Assembly: GCA_965218875.1 (NCBI GenBank)
Contig: OZ244707.1
Span: 930,001-994,000 of the forward strand
Reading direction: 5' to 3'
DNA length: 64,000 nt
Source of the DNA: CBDCMJ01 sp965218875
GTDB taxonomy: Bacteria; Chloroflexota; Dehalococcoidia; Lucifugimonadales; UBA3495
The notes under the pieces: model-generated
What the model saw: only the letters and a program-made list of their open reading frames with translations
What the model was told of the DNA's origin: nothing
The model's database searches: none
Position numbers and translations under genes: made by a program
Shown here: in pieces, positions 33,257 through 40,821 of the stretch
Layout of the letters: each line of letters begins with the position of its first letter
Position numbering within the stretch: position 1 is the first letter of the stretch

Positions 33257-34063
33257 ATGCCCAACATTCTGGACGAAATAGTTGCCGCCAAACGGCAGGA
33301 ACTGCTGCTGCAGAAGCAGGCCGTGCCCCTGGACGCGCTGCAACAAGCCATTGACGGGCAACCCCGGCCTCTGAATCTGTCAGGGGCCCTGCTGGGCGGT
33401 GGCGTCCGTCTCATCGCCGAAGTAAAGAAGGCCTCCCCGTCCCGGGGCCTGCTCTGCCCGGACTTCGACCCGGTGCGATTGGCGGACGCCTACGCCGCCA
33501 ACGGAGCAGCCGCCATCTCGGTCCTGACCGACCCCAGGTTCCAGGGGGAGCTCGCCCACCTGGCCCGGATCAAGACCACCGGGGCGTCGCGGCGGCTGCC
33601 GGTGCTCCGCAAGGACTTCATCTTCGACCCATACCAGGTGTACGAGGCCCGCGCCGTCGGGGCCGACGCCCTATTGCTCATCGCCGCAGTTCTCTCGCCC
33701 CGGGAAATGGAAGAGCTGTTGGAGCTGAGCCACCGGCTATGGATGCAGTGTCTCGTGGAAGTCCACGACGAGAATGAGTTGCAGGCCGCCCTCGACGCCG
33801 GCGCGGAGATAATCGGCATCAACAACCGCGACCTGCGTACTTTCACGACGGACCTGGCCGTGACCCGTCGATTGAGCCCGCTAGTCCCCCGGGGAAAGCT
33901 GATCGTGAGCGAAAGCGGCATCAGCGGCCCCGAGGACCTGAGGCAACTGGCGCAGGACCGGGTCAACGCCGTCCTCGTCGGGGAGGCTCTGGTCACCGCC
34001 CCGGACGTGGGGGCCAAGGTGCGGGAGCTCACCGGACAGGCGGCCCCGTCGGCGGGTCAGTGA
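33257..34063 (+). CDS. trpC: indole-3-glycerol-phosphate synthase
   Basis: 268-aa TIM-barrel enzyme closing the indole ring. Catalytic Lys and Glu regions RLIAEVKKASPSRGLL and VLRKDFIFDPYQVYEARAVG; IIGINNRDLRTF and LIVSESGIS follow in the usual order. ATG 33257 with GGGGAGAGGC upstream. Its stop overlaps the trpF start (GTGA). Confidence 0.95.
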   Translation: MPNILDEIVAAKRQELLLQKQAVPLDALQQAIDGQPRPLNLSGALLGGGVRLIAEVKKASPSRGLLCPDFDPVRLADAYAANGAAAISVLTDPRFQGELAHLARIKTTGASRRLPVLRKDFIFDPYQVYEARAVGADALLLIAAVLSPREMEELLELSHRLWMQCLVEVHDENELQAALDAGAEIIGINNRDLRTFTTDLAVTRRLSPLVPRGKLIVSESGISGPEDLRQLAQDRVNAVLVGEALVTAPDVGAKVRELTGQAAPSAGQ

Positions 34064-34731
34064 CCAAGGTAAAGATTTGCGGAATACGGCAACCCGGCGA
34101 CGCCGTGGCGGCGGCTGAGGCCGGCGCGGACTTCATCGGCCTGGTTTTCGTACCCCGGCGGCGCCGGCGCTTGGACTGGGGCGCCGCGGCCGGGATAACT
34201 CGGGCCCTGAAGGGGTTGGACTCGCCTGTTGTCCCCGAGGTCGTGGGCCTGTTTGCCGGCCAGCCGCTGGATGAGGTGAACCGCACTATCGAGGCCTGCG
34301 GACTGGACATGGCGCAGCTTTGCGGGCAGGAGCCCCCGGAATACTGCCGCAAAGTGAACGCGCCGGTGATAAGGGTAGTCCACGTGGACGGCTCCGGCCC
34401 CCCTGACGTGTCCGCCCTGGGGAAATTGGCCGCGTCTTATACCGACGCCGGATTTCTGGTTACCTTGGACCGCCTCGTCGAGGGAGTACAGGGGGGCACC
34501 GGACAGAGCTTCGATTGGGACGTTGCCGCCAAGCTGGCCCAAGATGGGCTCTCATTCATGCTGGCCGGCGGGCTGTCCCCGGACAACGTGGCCCAAGCGG
34601 TGGCGCAGGTCCGGCCTTGGGGAGTGGACGTGTCCAGCGGGGTGGAAAGCGACGGCGCCAAGGACCAGGCCAAGATTGCCGCCTTTATCCACCGGGCCAA
34701 GACGGCCAAGGTCGTGGAGCGGTCGAGGTAG
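34060..34731 (+). CDS. trpF: phosphoribosylanthranilate isomerase
   Basis: 223-aa TIM barrel performing the Amadori rearrangement between TrpD and TrpC steps. N-terminal VKICGIRQPGDAVAAAEAGA with the catalytic Cys, GLFAGQPLDEVNRT, FMLAGGLSPDNVAQAV and the terminal GVDVSSGVESDGAKD phosphate-binding motif. GTG start overlaps the trpC stop by 4 bp. Slightly longer than usual at the C-terminus. Confidence 0.95.
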   Translation: MTKVKICGIRQPGDAVAAAEAGADFIGLVFVPRRRRRLDWGAAAGITRALKGLDSPVVPEVVGLFAGQPLDEVNRTIEACGLDMAQLCGQEPPEYCRKVNAPVIRVVHVDGSGPPDVSALGKLAASYTDAGFLVTLDRLVEGVQGGTGQSFDWDVAAKLAQDGLSFMLAGGLSPDNVAQAVAQVRPWGVDVSSGVESDGAKDQAKIAAFIHRAKTAKVVERSR

Positions 34732-34736
34732 GCGCA

Positions 34737-35945
34737 ATGGCAGCGGACGCAGCTCGGAAATTGCCCGATGAGCGGGGGCGGTTCGGAGACTTTGGCGGCA
34801 AGTTCGTGCCCGAGACCCTGATGGCGGCCTTGGCCGAGTTGGAGGCCGCCTATGGCGAAGCCCAAGGGTCTCAGGACTTTCAAAGCAACCTGGAACACCT
34901 GCTGCACACCTACGCCGGGCGGCCTACGCCCCTTTACTACGCCGAGAACCTCACCCGGCACTGCGGCGGCGCCAGGATCTACCTGAAGCGGGAGGACCTG
35001 GCCCACACCGGGGCCCACAAGATCAACAACGCCTTGGGACAGGCCTTGCTGGCCCGGCACATGGGCAAAGAACGTATCATCGCGGAGACCGGCGCCGGCC
35101 AGCACGGCGTGGCGGCCGCCACCGCCTGCGCCATGCTGGGGTTAGGCTGCATCGTCTACATGGGCTCGGAGGACGTGGCCAGGCAGTCCCTTAACGTCTT
35201 TCGCATGAAGCTGCTGGGTGCGGAAGTTATCCCGGTGGAGTCGGGCACCCGCACCCTAAAAGACGCCATCAACGAGGCAATCCGGGACTGGGTGACCAAC
35301 GTTGACACCACCCACTACCTCATCGGCAGCGTCGTCGGGCCTCATCCCTACCCCATGCTGGTCAGGGACTTCCAGACGGTAATCGGCAAGGAGGCCCGGC
35401 AGCAGGTCTTGTCGGCGGAGGGCCGGCTGCCCGACTACGTGGTCGCCTGCGTGGGCGGCGGCAGCAACGCCATCGGCGCTTTCCACCCCTTCGTTGCCGA
35501 CGAGGCCGTGTGCTTGGTGGGGGTGGAGGCCGGGGGAGACGGCCTGGACAGCGACCGGCACTCGGCCTCCCTCAGCGCGGGTCGGCCCGGCGTGCTCCAC
35601 GGGTCAATGTCCTACTTGCTGCAGGACGAACACGGCCAGGTCCACGAGACCCACAGCATCTCCGCTGGGCTGGACTACCCCGGCGTGGGACCCGAGCACA
35701 GCTTTCTCAAAGACTCGGGCCGGGCGGAATATCTCTCCGTCGACGACGCGCAGGCCCTGGAGGGGTTCCACCTACTGTGTCGGACCGAGGGGATCATACC
35801 CGCGCTGGAGCCGTCCCACGCGGTCTTCCACGCCTCCCGCCTGGCGGCCCAACTGCCTTCCGATCAAGTCATCCTGGTCTGTCTCAGCGGCCGGGGCGAC
35901 AAGGACATCCAGATCGTGGCCGAGGCGGCGGGCATCGAGATTTGA
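34737..35945 (+). CDS. trpB: tryptophan synthase beta chain
   Basis: 402-aa canonical TrpB1. PLP Lys in TGAHKINNALGQAL, substrate loop ETGAGQHGVAAATACAMLGL, phosphate-binding GGGSNAIGAF, and SAGLDYPGVGPEHSFL. It converts indole and serine to Trp. ATG at 34737. No trpA follows; instead comes a tandem-repeat stretch and an HNH gene. The alpha subunit must be encoded elsewhere, or its loss would leave the organism dependent on other indole sources. Confidence 0.97.
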   Translation: MAADAARKLPDERGRFGDFGGKFVPETLMAALAELEAAYGEAQGSQDFQSNLEHLLHTYAGRPTPLYYAENLTRHCGGARIYLKREDLAHTGAHKINNALGQALLARHMGKERIIAETGAGQHGVAAATACAMLGLGCIVYMGSEDVARQSLNVFRMKLLGAEVIPVESGTRTLKDAINEAIRDWVTNVDTTHYLIGSVVGPHPYPMLVRDFQTVIGKEARQQVLSAEGRLPDYVVACVGGGSNAIGAFHPFVADEAVCLVGVEAGGDGLDSDRHSASLSAGRPGVLHGSMSYLLQDEHGQVHETHSISAGLDYPGVGPEHSFLKDSGRAEYLSVDDAQALEGFHLLCRTEGIIPALEPSHAVFHASRLAAQLPSDQVILVCLSGRGDKDIQIVAEAAGIEI

Positions 35946-35973
35946 CCCCGGCTCCCGCTAAGGCCCGGCCGCG

Positions 35974-36197
35974 CCATACCATACCGCACCATGCCATACC
36001 CTACCATGCCGCACCTTGCCTAGCCTAGATGTCCTCGCCCTGCCATGCCGAGCCGCGCCATACCGTACCTTGCCACACCATGCCAGGCCCTGCCCTGCCT
36101 AGCCTAGATGTCCTCGCCCTGCCATGCCGAGCCGCGCCATACCGTACCCTGCCACACCATGCCGGGCCCTGCCCTGCCTAGCCTAGATGTCCTCGCC
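35974..36197. repeat. 79-bp tandem repeats on a 5-bp (CCNNN) period
   Basis: Just after trpB the sequence has an approximate 5-bp rhythm of CCATA, CCGCA, CCATG, CCTAG and similar words (35974 onward). From 36021 a 79-bp unit starting TAGCCTAGATGTCC repeats: 36021-36099, 36100-36178, then a partial copy 36179-36197. The first two copies differ at only a few bases. There is no gene in it. It looks like an expanded microsatellite, or the scar of a recombination that removed or displaced trpA. Confidence 0.85.
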
Positions 36198-36209
36198 TCG
36201 CCTTGACAC

Positions 36210-36814
36210 TCACGCGCCTAGCTCTTGCACATCATCGACCTCGAAGCGGCCGTAGTGGCCAGACTTGGCCGGGCGCCAGTCCCCCAGGCCGATGCGTTGC
36301 CCGGCGATGGACAGCCAGTTCTTCAGCTGAGCCTGGTCCACCAGGTCATCGTCGCAGTCGGCGATGAAAGTGCAACTCCATTCGTCGAACTTGGCCCGGG
36401 TCCGCAACAACCGGGCCTGCCCCACCACCACAGGAACGGTGAAGGCCGTGGACTTGCCGAGTTCCTCCAAGCTGACTCCATACCGCTCCCGGTCGTAGTC
36501 GAACTTGCTGTCGGTGATGATCAGCCCCTCCCGCACCTGAGATCCCTGCTTCAGCTTTCGGGCGGCGTTCTCGATACAGGCTCGGATGGCGCTGACAGGG
36601 ATTTCAGGCGCTCCGTCCGGGTTGAGCCAGAGCGCGGTCTGGCACTCGAGCTCGGCGAGACGCTTGGTGTCTGGTTCGGTTCGGTTCGGTTAGATCCGCG
36701 CTTCTTTGCGATCTCCGCGATCTCTCGCTTCGCCGGGCTACCGGTGTCGAGTCCGGCGTAGCCGGAGTGGTGGATGATCGGCTCAACGCTCTTGATGGTG
36801 ACTTCGTATCGCAT
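36210..36814 (-). pseudogene. unidentified protein (phage-like flavour), split by an extra 5-bp repeat unit
   Basis: Two halves in different frames join naturally. Start ATG at 36814: MRYEVTIKSVEPIIHHSGYA, then IAEIAKKRGSNRTEP; after the junction the other frame runs DTKRLAELECQTALWLNPDG to the end (GHYGRFEVDDVQELGA, stop at 36210). The junction is a CGAAC pentamer present three times (about 36683-36697); with two copies the frame is continuous (NRTEPDTKRLAEL) and the product is about 199 aa. So this is a +5 slippage frameshift. The protein is not recognised; its style recalls phage or mobile-element proteins. It lies just after the HNH gene on the same strand. Confidence 0.7.
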
Positions 36815-37089
36815 TGCTCTAAGACTTCTTCGAACAGTCGCTGGAACGCCCAGGTGCTGCCGCCATAGCGGGTGTGTCGACGCAGCGAGGTCGCCACGTG
36901 GTGGCAGACGCCGCAGAGGGACGTCAGGTCCTCCGGAGTGGTTTCCTCCTCCAGCGGGTACGAGGGATAGGCCCAGTGGTGGGCCTCGCTGGCGCCGTTG
37001 ACACCACAGAACTGGCAGTGGCCGCCGCTGCGCGCCAGGGCGGCGGCTTTCGCCTGGAGGTAGACCGGGTGCCGGTAGTTGAAGCCCAT
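36604..37089 (-). CDS. HNH-endonuclease-like protein
   Basis: Start ATG at 37089. Residues 1 to about 90 form a small zinc/HNH-type domain: Cys pairs CQFC and CGVCHH with the histidines of SEAHHWAYPSYPLEEE between them. After about residue 92 the frame runs antisense-free but through the start of the next gene and becomes low complexity (Ser/Arg-rich), so the true functional protein may end near there; the stop at 36604 is where this frame closes. HNH proteins nick or cut DNA, often in phages and mobile elements. Paired with the frameshifted gene at 36210-36814. Confidence 0.65.
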   Translation of the reverse strand: MGFNYRHPVYLQAKAAALARSGGHCQFCGVNGASEAHHWAYPSYPLEEETTPEDLTSLCGVCHHVATSLRRHTRYGGSTWAFQRLFEEVLEQCDTKSPSRALSRSSTTPATPDSTPVARRSERSRRSQRSADLTEPNRTRHQASRRARVPDRALAQPGRSA

Positions 37090-37186
37090 GCACACCCCCC
37101 CCGGATGATCCCGAATTCCGAGCCCTGCGCTCAATATTATATACTCCCGCCCAACTCTCCCGGCAAATCCAGCTGCGGGGGCCTGC

Positions 37187-37192
37187 TATAAT
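37187..37192 (+). promoter_or_regulatory. extended -10 promoter before the SDR gene
   Basis: TGCTATAAT: a perfect TATAAT with upstream TG, 60 bp before the ATG at 37252. Confidence 0.5.
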
Positions 37193-37251
37193 GGGCGGGA
37201 AACGTGGGCCGATGAAGCCTTTGGCTGGTCGGCTATATCTGAGGAGGGGTC

Positions 37252-38049
37252 ATGGACCTGGGACTGCGCGACAAAGTGGCCATTATCACCGGAGGCAGTG
37301 AGGGCATCGGCAAAGCCGCGGCCTTGAGCATGGCCCAAGAGGGGGCCAAGGTTGTGATCGTCGCCCGCCGCGCCGACGTCCTGGAACAGGCGGCCCAGGA
37401 CATCAAGGCCGCCAGCGAGGGCGTGGTCCTTCCCGTGGCCACCGATGTTACCGCCCCGGACGCCGCCGACCGGGTGGTCCGCACCGCCCGCGACAACTTT
37501 GGGCGGGTGGACATTTTGGTCAACAATGCTGGGACGGCGTTGGCCATGCCCTTCGAGAAGGTAACCGATGAGGAGTGGGAGGGGGACTTCGACCTGAAGG
37601 TGTGGGCTGCCGTCCGCTTCATCCGAGAGGTTATTCCCCACATGCGCGAGGTGGGCGGAGGGCGGATCATCAACGTCACGAACTTGGGAGGCCGTACGCC
37701 GGGCCCTTCGTCCATGCCCACGTCCATCTCCCGGGCCGCCGGCATTGCCATCACCAAGGGCCTGTCCAAGGACTTGGCGGAAGACAACATCCTGGTTTCC
37801 ACGGTATGCATAGGCTTGGTCAAGAGCGGGCAACACCAGCGGCGCTACGAGGTCCGAAGACAGTCCGACCCGGGGTTGACCGAGGACGCCTTCTACGACC
37901 AGATGGCCCACACCAGGGGGGTGCCCCTGGGCCGGGTCGCCGAGGCCGAGGAGGCGGGCGACGTCATAGCCTTTCTGGCCTCGGCCCGCGCCAGCTATCT
38001 GACCGGTATAGCCGTGAACCTCGACGGCGGCGCGTCCGCCGTGGTCTAG
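37252..38049 (+). CDS. SDR-family protein with altered catalytic residues
   Basis: 265 aa. Cofactor motif AIITGGSEGIGKAA and NNAG structure motif are normal. The catalytic Tyr-x3-Lys position reads Thr-Ser-Ile-Ser-Arg (in PTSISRAAGIAITKGL), so both the Tyr and the Lys are replaced, and the Ser region is NVTNLGGRTPG. The protein may bind NAD(P) without classical SDR catalysis or use another mechanism. ATG 37252 has GAGGAGGGG upstream. Function unknown; the neighbouring aminotransferase is a separate unit. Confidence 0.85.
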   Translation: MDLGLRDKVAIITGGSEGIGKAAALSMAQEGAKVVIVARRADVLEQAAQDIKAASEGVVLPVATDVTAPDAADRVVRTARDNFGRVDILVNNAGTALAMPFEKVTDEEWEGDFDLKVWAAVRFIREVIPHMREVGGGRIINVTNLGGRTPGPSSMPTSISRAAGIAITKGLSKDLAEDNILVSTVCIGLVKSGQHQRRYEVRRQSDPGLTEDAFYDQMAHTRGVPLGRVAEAEEAGDVIAFLASARASYLTGIAVNLDGGASAVV

Positions 38050-38224
38050 CCGGCATCGAGGCCGCCCGCCGCGGTCGTCACGGCCCGGGGCTCGGCAACT
38101 CCCCCGACCGGACCAGGGGCCGGGTTGCGGCTCCCGTTGGTTAGCCGAGGCCGGGGTTTTTGGCCCCAAATTGGGGTGGTCACGGGCGGCCGTTATGCCG
38201 ACCAGGGGTGACGAAAGGAGACTA

Positions 38225-39418
38225 TTGGCTGAATTTCACGCCGGCAACACGAATATGCCCCAACGGGTCCTGTTGGGACCCGGCCCTAGTTCCGTACACC
38301 CGCGGGTGCTCCAGGCGATGACCATGCCCATGGTGGGCCACTTGGACCCGGCCTTCTTCCAGGTGATGGACGACGTCTGCGATATGCTTCGCGGTGTGTA
38401 CCGAACGGAAAACTTCATGACGCTCCCCATATCCTCCACGGCCACCGGCGCGATGGAGGCGGCCTGCGCCAACATCATCGAACCGGGAGACACCATGGTG
38501 GTGTGCCGCAACGGGTTCTTCGGCCACCGTCTCGCCGACATTGCCCAGCGCTGCGGCGCGGAGACCCACTGCGTGGATGCTCCCTGGGGCAAGCCCCTGG
38601 ACGTCGACAGCCTGGCCGCCGAGTTGGCCAAGCACCGCCGGGTCAAGGCGGTGGGGGTGGTCCACGGCGAGACCTCCACCGGGGTGTTGAACCCCATCGA
38701 GGATGTCGTCCAACTGGCCCACGCCCGCGATGCGGTGGCCATAGTGGACGCGGTTACCACCCTGGGGGGTCACGACGTGCGAATGGATGACTGGGATGTG
38801 GACGTGTGCTTCAGCGCCACCCAGAAATGTCTGGGCGGGCCCCCGGGACTCGCTCCCATAACCCTATCGCCCCGGGCCGTAGAGGTCATCAACAATCGGA
38901 AGACCGTGGTGCAGAGCTTCTATTTCAGTCTGCAGGACCTGGAGGAGTACTGGTCCCAGCGAAGGGCCTACCACCATACCGCCCCCATTTCCATGACCTA
39001 CGCCCTGCGCGAGGCCCTGCGGATGCTGACCGAGGAAGGGCTGGACAACCGGATAGAGCGCCACGCGAGGACGGCGGCGGTGCTCCGGGCGGGACTGGAT
39101 GCCCTGGGGATCGGGTTGCTGGTCGGTCCAGGGCACCGGCTGAACCCGTTGACCACCGCCTTGGTGCCGGAGGGCGTCGACGAGGCCGAGGTGCGCCGCC
39201 AACTGCTCCAGGACTACAACATCGAGATTGGAGCCGGGCTGGGAGAGTTGCGCGGCAAGGCGTGGCGGATAGGACTGATGGGGGAGTCGGCCCGGGAGAG
39301 CAACGTGTTCGCCCTGCTGTCCGCTCTGGAGATGATCCTATCCCGGCTGGGCTACGAGGTGGCTTTCGGGGCCAGCCTGTCGGCTGCCCAGCGGGAACTG
39401 TCCGGCGCGGTGTCTTAG
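38225..39418 (+). CDS. class V PLP aminotransferase (alanine/serine-glyoxylate aminotransferase-like)
   Basis: About 397 aa, fold-type I PLP enzyme. N-terminal LLGPGPSSVHPRVLQAM, PLP-contact SSTATGAMEAA, GETSTGVLNPIED, Asp in VDAVTTLGGHDVRMD, and PLP-Lys in FSATQKCLGGPPGLAP. This is the pattern of alanine-glyoxylate / serine-glyoxylate aminotransferases. TTG at 38225 fits best, with AAAGGAG 5 bp upstream. It converges with glcF (4-bp overlap), whose partner glcE makes glyoxylate from glycolate, so glyoxylate transamination is a sensible role. Confidence 0.9.
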   Translation: MAEFHAGNTNMPQRVLLGPGPSSVHPRVLQAMTMPMVGHLDPAFFQVMDDVCDMLRGVYRTENFMTLPISSTATGAMEAACANIIEPGDTMVVCRNGFFGHRLADIAQRCGAETHCVDAPWGKPLDVDSLAAELAKHRRVKAVGVVHGETSTGVLNPIEDVVQLAHARDAVAIVDAVTTLGGHDVRMDDWDVDVCFSATQKCLGGPPGLAPITLSPRAVEVINNRKTVVQSFYFSLQDLEEYWSQRRAYHHTAPISMTYALREALRMLTEEGLDNRIERHARTAAVLRAGLDALGIGLLVGPGHRLNPLTTALVPEGVDEAEVRRQLLQDYNIEIGAGLGELRGKAWRIGLMGESARESNVFALLSALEMILSRLGYEVAFGASLSAAQRELSGAVS

Positions 39419-40821
39419 GTCCGCTCTCCCGGCTGCTCCTCTTCCTTCCTGTAAGCCTCGTCCAACAGGTCGACGACGTGGGCCACGCGGCCCGACATGC
39501 CTATCGAGGGCAACGCCCTATCGAGCTGCATCATGCAGCCCGGATTGGCGGTCACCACCTGCTCCACTCCCGCCGCGGCTACGTGCTCCATCTTGCGGGC
39601 CAGGATTCTTTCCGCCAGGTCTCGTTGGACCACGGCGTACAACCCGGCCGCGCCGCAGCACACGGAGGCCTCCTCCATCTCCACCAGTTCGAGCCCCGGG
39701 ATCGACCGGAGTATCCGGCGCGGGGCCGACGTGATTCCCTGTACGTGGGCCAGGTGGCACGGGTCCTGGTAGGTCACCCTCCGGCGCACCGGCGCCCGGG
39801 GCGGATCGAAGGGAAGGGACACCAGAAGCTCGGTCACGTCCAGGGTTATCCGGCTGAATTCCAGGGCTTTAGCGGCGTATTCCGGATCGCCGGACAGCAG
39901 GCGTTGGTACTCCTTCATGGCGGAACTGCACCCCGCCGAAGACACCACGATGCGGTCGACTCCGGCCGACAGGAACACGTCGATGGTCCGGCGGGCCATA
40001 GCCCGCCCGTACTCCAAGTCCCCGCCATGGATGTTCAGCGCCCCGCAGCAGCCTTGTCCCACGGGGACCATCACGTCGCAGCCGTTGCGGGTAAGGGTCC
40101 GCACCGTCGCCTCCATGGAATCTCCGTGCACCAGGGGCATGACGCAGCCCGATAGGACGCCGACGGTCAGCTTGGCCGGCGCGCCGGCCGGTAGGCCCCG
40201 GGCCCGGTGGACCTGGGTGCTAGGGCCGAAAAAGCGGCCTCGCATCCGCGGAAGCTGGGCTTCCAACTCGGCCAGGGAGCCGGGTAGGAGGCGGAGCACC
40301 CCGGACCGGCGCACCAGCCCTTGCAACCCGGAGCGTTGGTAGGCCCGGACCAGTTGGGCGCCCCAACGCAGGCGCCTCGTGTGGGGCAGTACGGCTCGGA
40401 GGAACAGGCGGCTGACCCCCGCTTTGGGGCCGGAGTTGCTGCCCCGGGTCAAGAGCTGGGACCGGGTGGCCTCCATCATCCGTCCGTAGGGAACGCCCGA
40501 GGGGCAGACCGCCTCGCAGGCCCGGCACTGCAGGCAGGCCTCCCAGTGGGACGCCACGATGGGATTGACTTCCAGCCGTCCCTCGCTGACCGCCTTCATG
40601 AGAGCAATGCGCCCCCGGGGCGATTCGGTCTCCAGGCCCGTTTCCAGGTACGTGGGGCAGGAGCTGAGGCACAGGCCGCAGTGTACGCAGCGGTACATGT
40701 CGGCCTCGGAGGGAATGTCCGGTCCCTGGAACCCTCCCTGCGAGGAGGCCGCGGTCCCCGCTGTCGGGCCGCCGGCCCGGGGGTCCGCCGCCGGAGGTTC
40801 CTGGCTGCCGGAGTAGGACAC
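39415..40821 (-). CDS. glcF: glycolate oxidase iron-sulfur subunit
   Basis: 468 aa. Two ferredoxin-type [4Fe-4S] motifs near residues 45-110: CVHCGLCLSSCPTY and CLQCRACEAVCPSG. Two CCG (heterodisulfide-reductase-like) domains follow: VPVGQGCCGALNIHGG and YQDPCHLAHVQGITSA with ASVCCGAAG. It passes electrons from the flavin subunit onward. GTG at 40821 overlaps the glcE stop by one base; the N-terminal 40 residues before the first cluster are variable. A longer frame upstream is rejected because it overlays glcE. Confidence 0.93.
   Translation of the reverse strand: MSYSGSQEPPAADPRAGGPTAGTAASSQGGFQGPDIPSEADMYRCVHCGLCLSSCPTYLETGLETESPRGRIALMKAVSEGRLEVNPIVASHWEACLQCRACEAVCPSGVPYGRMMEATRSQLLTRGSNSGPKAGVSRLFLRAVLPHTRRLRWGAQLVRAYQRSGLQGLVRRSGVLRLLPGSLAELEAQLPRMRGRFFGPSTQVHRARGLPAGAPAKLTVGVLSGCVMPLVHGDSMEATVRTLTRNGCDVMVPVGQGCCGALNIHGGDLEYGRAMARRTIDVFLSAGVDRIVVSSAGCSSAMKEYQRLLSGDPEYAAKALEFSRITLDVTELLVSLPFDPPRAPVRRRVTYQDPCHLAHVQGITSAPRRILRSIPGLELVEMEEASVCCGAAGLYAVVQRDLAERILARKMEHVAAAGVEQVVTANPGCMMQLDRALPSIGMSGRVAHVVDLLDEAYRKEEEQPGERT

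Noticed and set aside
35974..36197. Repeat block considered as a CRISPR array
   Set aside because: Units are 79 bp and directly adjoining, with no constant repeat alternating with unique spacers, and no cas genes nearby.
35946..37250. Search for trpA after trpB
   Set aside because: No alpha-subunit motifs were found in any frame on either strand; the block is repeats and the HNH pair.
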